Origin: Clostridium sp.
GTDB lineage: Bacteria; Bacillota; Clostridia; Clostridiales; Clostridiaceae
Direction of reading: 5' to 3'
Assembly (NCBI GenBank): GCA_022773025.1
Contig: JALEZF010000044.1
Span: forward strand, 1 to 47,697
DNA length: 47,697 bases
Under the pieces are notes generated by a model that worked only from the letters and a program-made list of their open reading frames with translations, did not search any database and was not told the origin of the DNA. This document shows, piece by piece, positions 46,570 to 47,697 of the stretch (its first letter is position 1; each line of letters begins with the position of its first letter). The translations under genes and the position numbers were made by a program.

Positions 46570-47466
46570 TTATATTCTATCCCATAGGGCTTTTAGTTCA
46601 ATATCCTCTTTTGAGTATTCTTCAAAAAAGTCATTGCATTCAATACTCTTTAAAACATCTTCAAGTGCTTCCTCATATTTCTTCAAATGACATAAGCAAC
46701 ATGCCCTATTATAGTACAAAAATCCTTCTTCATCGTTATAATCTATTCCTTCACTTAAAATCTCTGCTGCACCTTTGAAATCCCATTCTTCTTTATATGT
46801 AACAGCATAATTAAGATAACTGTATGGATAAAAGTGATTATTTTTTATGGATTCCTCATAAAATTTTCTTGCTTCTTCTACATTGCCTAATTTATTTAGT
46901 ACAACTCCTATATTGAATAACACTCTAAATTGATTCTTATCTATATTTAAAGCTTTCTTAAGGTACTCTAGAGCTTCTTCATTTTTATCCTGCTCTTCTA
47001 AAATACATCCTATATTGGCATAAGCCCAAAGGTCATTGGGATTTATTTTTAGGACGCATTTATAGTTTTCAATGGCCTCTTCCTTTTTTCCTAATTCATC
47101 TAATATGTTTGCTAGAAAAAAGTAAGCCTTGTCATAGGTTGGGTCTATCTCAATAGACTTTTTATAAAACTCCATTGCCTTATGATACTGTTCACTTTCA
47201 TCATATATGACAGCTAATCCATAATAGGCGCTAGAATTGTTCTTGTTAAGATTTAATACTTCCCTATATTTTTCTTCTGCATAATCCTTAAATCCAAGCT
47301 CATCGTATAAAAGAGCCATATCTATAAGAAGATCCTCGTCACTTTTCCCTGTAGGAAGGCTATATGCCTTTTTATAAAACTTTAAAGCTTTGAGAGGATT
47401 ATTTTCCTGCCTGCAATTCCTAGCTATATTCATATAATTATCAAAAAGATAATTTTTACTCTCCAT
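46570..47466 (-). CDS. TPR-repeat protein
   Basis: A 298-residue soluble protein made of about seven to eight tetratricopeptide repeats: for example ALKFYKKAYSLP (22-33), KYREVLNLNKNNSSAYYGLA (about 66-85), AMEFYKKSIEIDPTYDKAYF and AIENYKCVLKINPNDLWAY. There is no signal peptide, membrane segment or catalytic domain. Consecutive repeats with the DP/NP ending are of the O-GlcNAc-transferase/consensus type, usually protein scaffolds. The start follows GGAGG. It is transcribed alone towards nrdJ. The partner is unknown. It is similar in kind, but not in length, to the TPR protein at 10870. Confidence 0.88.
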   Translation of the reverse strand: MESKNYLFDNYMNIARNCRQENNPLKALKFYKKAYSLPTGKSDEDLLIDMALLYDELGFKDYAEEKYREVLNLNKNNSSAYYGLAVIYDESEQYHKAMEFYKKSIEIDPTYDKAYFFLANILDELGKKEEAIENYKCVLKINPNDLWAYANIGCILEEQDKNEEALEYLKKALNIDKNQFRVLFNIGVVLNKLGNVEEARKFYEESIKNNHFYPYSYLNYAVTYKEEWDFKGAAEILSEGIDYNDEEGFLYYNRACCLCHLKKYEEALEDVLKSIECNDFFEEYSKEDIELKALWDRI

Positions 47467-47499
47467 AAACCGTCCTCCATTAATAAGTTTTCATCTTCT

Positions 47500-47527
47500 A
47501 TTTTAATTGTTTACTCATAATAATCAA
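47500..47527 (-). promoter_or_regulatory. Possible promoter of the TPR gene
   Basis: TTGATT (47522-47527) and TAAAAT (47500-47505) on the minus strand with a 16-base spacer, about 34 bases before the ATG. Confidence 0.35.
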
Positions 47528-47538
47528 ACTTTTTTATA

Positions 47539-47581
47539 AAAGATATAAAGCAGATGAAAAATTCATCTGCTTTATATCTTT
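47539..47581. repeat. Perfect 20-bp inverted repeat (hairpin A)
   Basis: Arms of 20 bases (47539-47558 and 47562-47581) around AAA, beginning AAAGATATAAAG. On the minus strand the stem is followed by TTTTATAAAAAAG, a weak terminator tail. No minus-strand gene lies upstream of it in the window. Confidence 0.6.
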
Positions 47582-47583
47582 AC

Positions 47584-47610
47584 AGACTGCTGACAAAGTG
47601 TCAGCAGTCT
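47584..47610 (+). terminator. Terminator-like hairpin B without an obvious upstream gene
   Basis: AGACTGCTGACA and TGTCAGCAGTCT form a perfect 12-bp stem with an AAG loop, followed by TTTAATTTTAT on the plus strand. It lies two bases after hairpin A, between the divergent TPR gene and the gene starting at 47676. Confidence 0.55.
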
Positions 47611-47675
47611 TTAATTTTATACAAATATGTAATATAATTTAAGATATATTAATTTATTACATGGGGGTTTTGCCA

Positions 47676-47697
47676 ATGATAAACGAAAGAAGAGAAG
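47676..47697 (+). CDS. Partial CDS at the right edge
   Basis: Seven codons, MINERRE, are visible after an ATG at 47676, which follows a GGGGG ribosome binding site at 47664-47668. A TATAAT-like element lies at about 47632. DeoR-type regulators often begin with similar residues, but seven residues cannot identify a protein. Confidence 0.4.

Overview
The window is AT-rich DNA of a spore-forming, low-GC anaerobic Firmicute, most likely a Clostridium sensu stricto or close relative. Evidence: a SpoVAF/GerA-type spore germination protein, strong Shine-Dalgarno sites throughout, a T-box leader on valS, a purine riboswitch on the purine operon, an adenosylcobalamin-dependent class II ribonucleotide reductase, and a 2-hydroxyacyl-CoA dehydratase activase-like giant protein. 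The species cannot be named from the sequence alone. No tRNA, rRNA, CRISPR array or complete mobile element was seen. Most of the window reads as core chromosome.

Left part (1-14.3 kb): a truncated zinc-ribbon gene at the edge, a stand-alone TSCPD protein, the SpoVAF-like germination protein, valS-folC behind a T-box, a 1430-residue two-module dehydratase activase, a small TPR protein, and the operon M16 peptidase-recX-transglutaminase.

Middle (14.5-23 kb): a MocR-type regulator followed after 12 bases by a response regulator/histidine kinase pair, a short-chain reductase resembling EF-P 5-aminopentanone reductases, an unrecognised protein with a ribbon-helix-helix-like N-terminus and an operator-like palindrome, a MazG-like pyrophosphohydrolase, glnS, a DUF4250 protein and a four-helix membrane protein.

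Purine block (23-34 kb, minus strand): purL-purE-purC-purF-purM-purN-purH-purD, eight tightly packed genes giving nearly the complete PRPP-to-IMP pathway. A guanine-type riboswitch with an intrinsic terminator precedes them. The 551-base purL/nadE intergenic region also holds a 12-bp palindrome and an orphan minus-strand terminator that suggests a small RNA.

Right part (34.3-47.7 kb): glutamine-dependent nadE, a pair of half-size chromate-family transporters, a yybP-ykoY (Mn2+) riboswitch controlling a Ca2+/Mn2+-type P-type ATPase, the minus-strand run gamma-carbonic anhydrase-like/cvfB/secreted metallo-beta-lactamase-fold/free-methionine-sulfoxide reductase, nrdJ behind two NrdR-box-like sites spaced 31 bp apart, and a TPR protein. 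The window ends in the first codons of another gene.

I found no clear multi-gene system of unknown type. The best leads are RNA and regulatory: the unusual purine aptamer junction, the orphan terminator upstream of purL, the palindrome beside the purine promoter, the RHH-like protein with its operator, and the MocR/two-component cluster.
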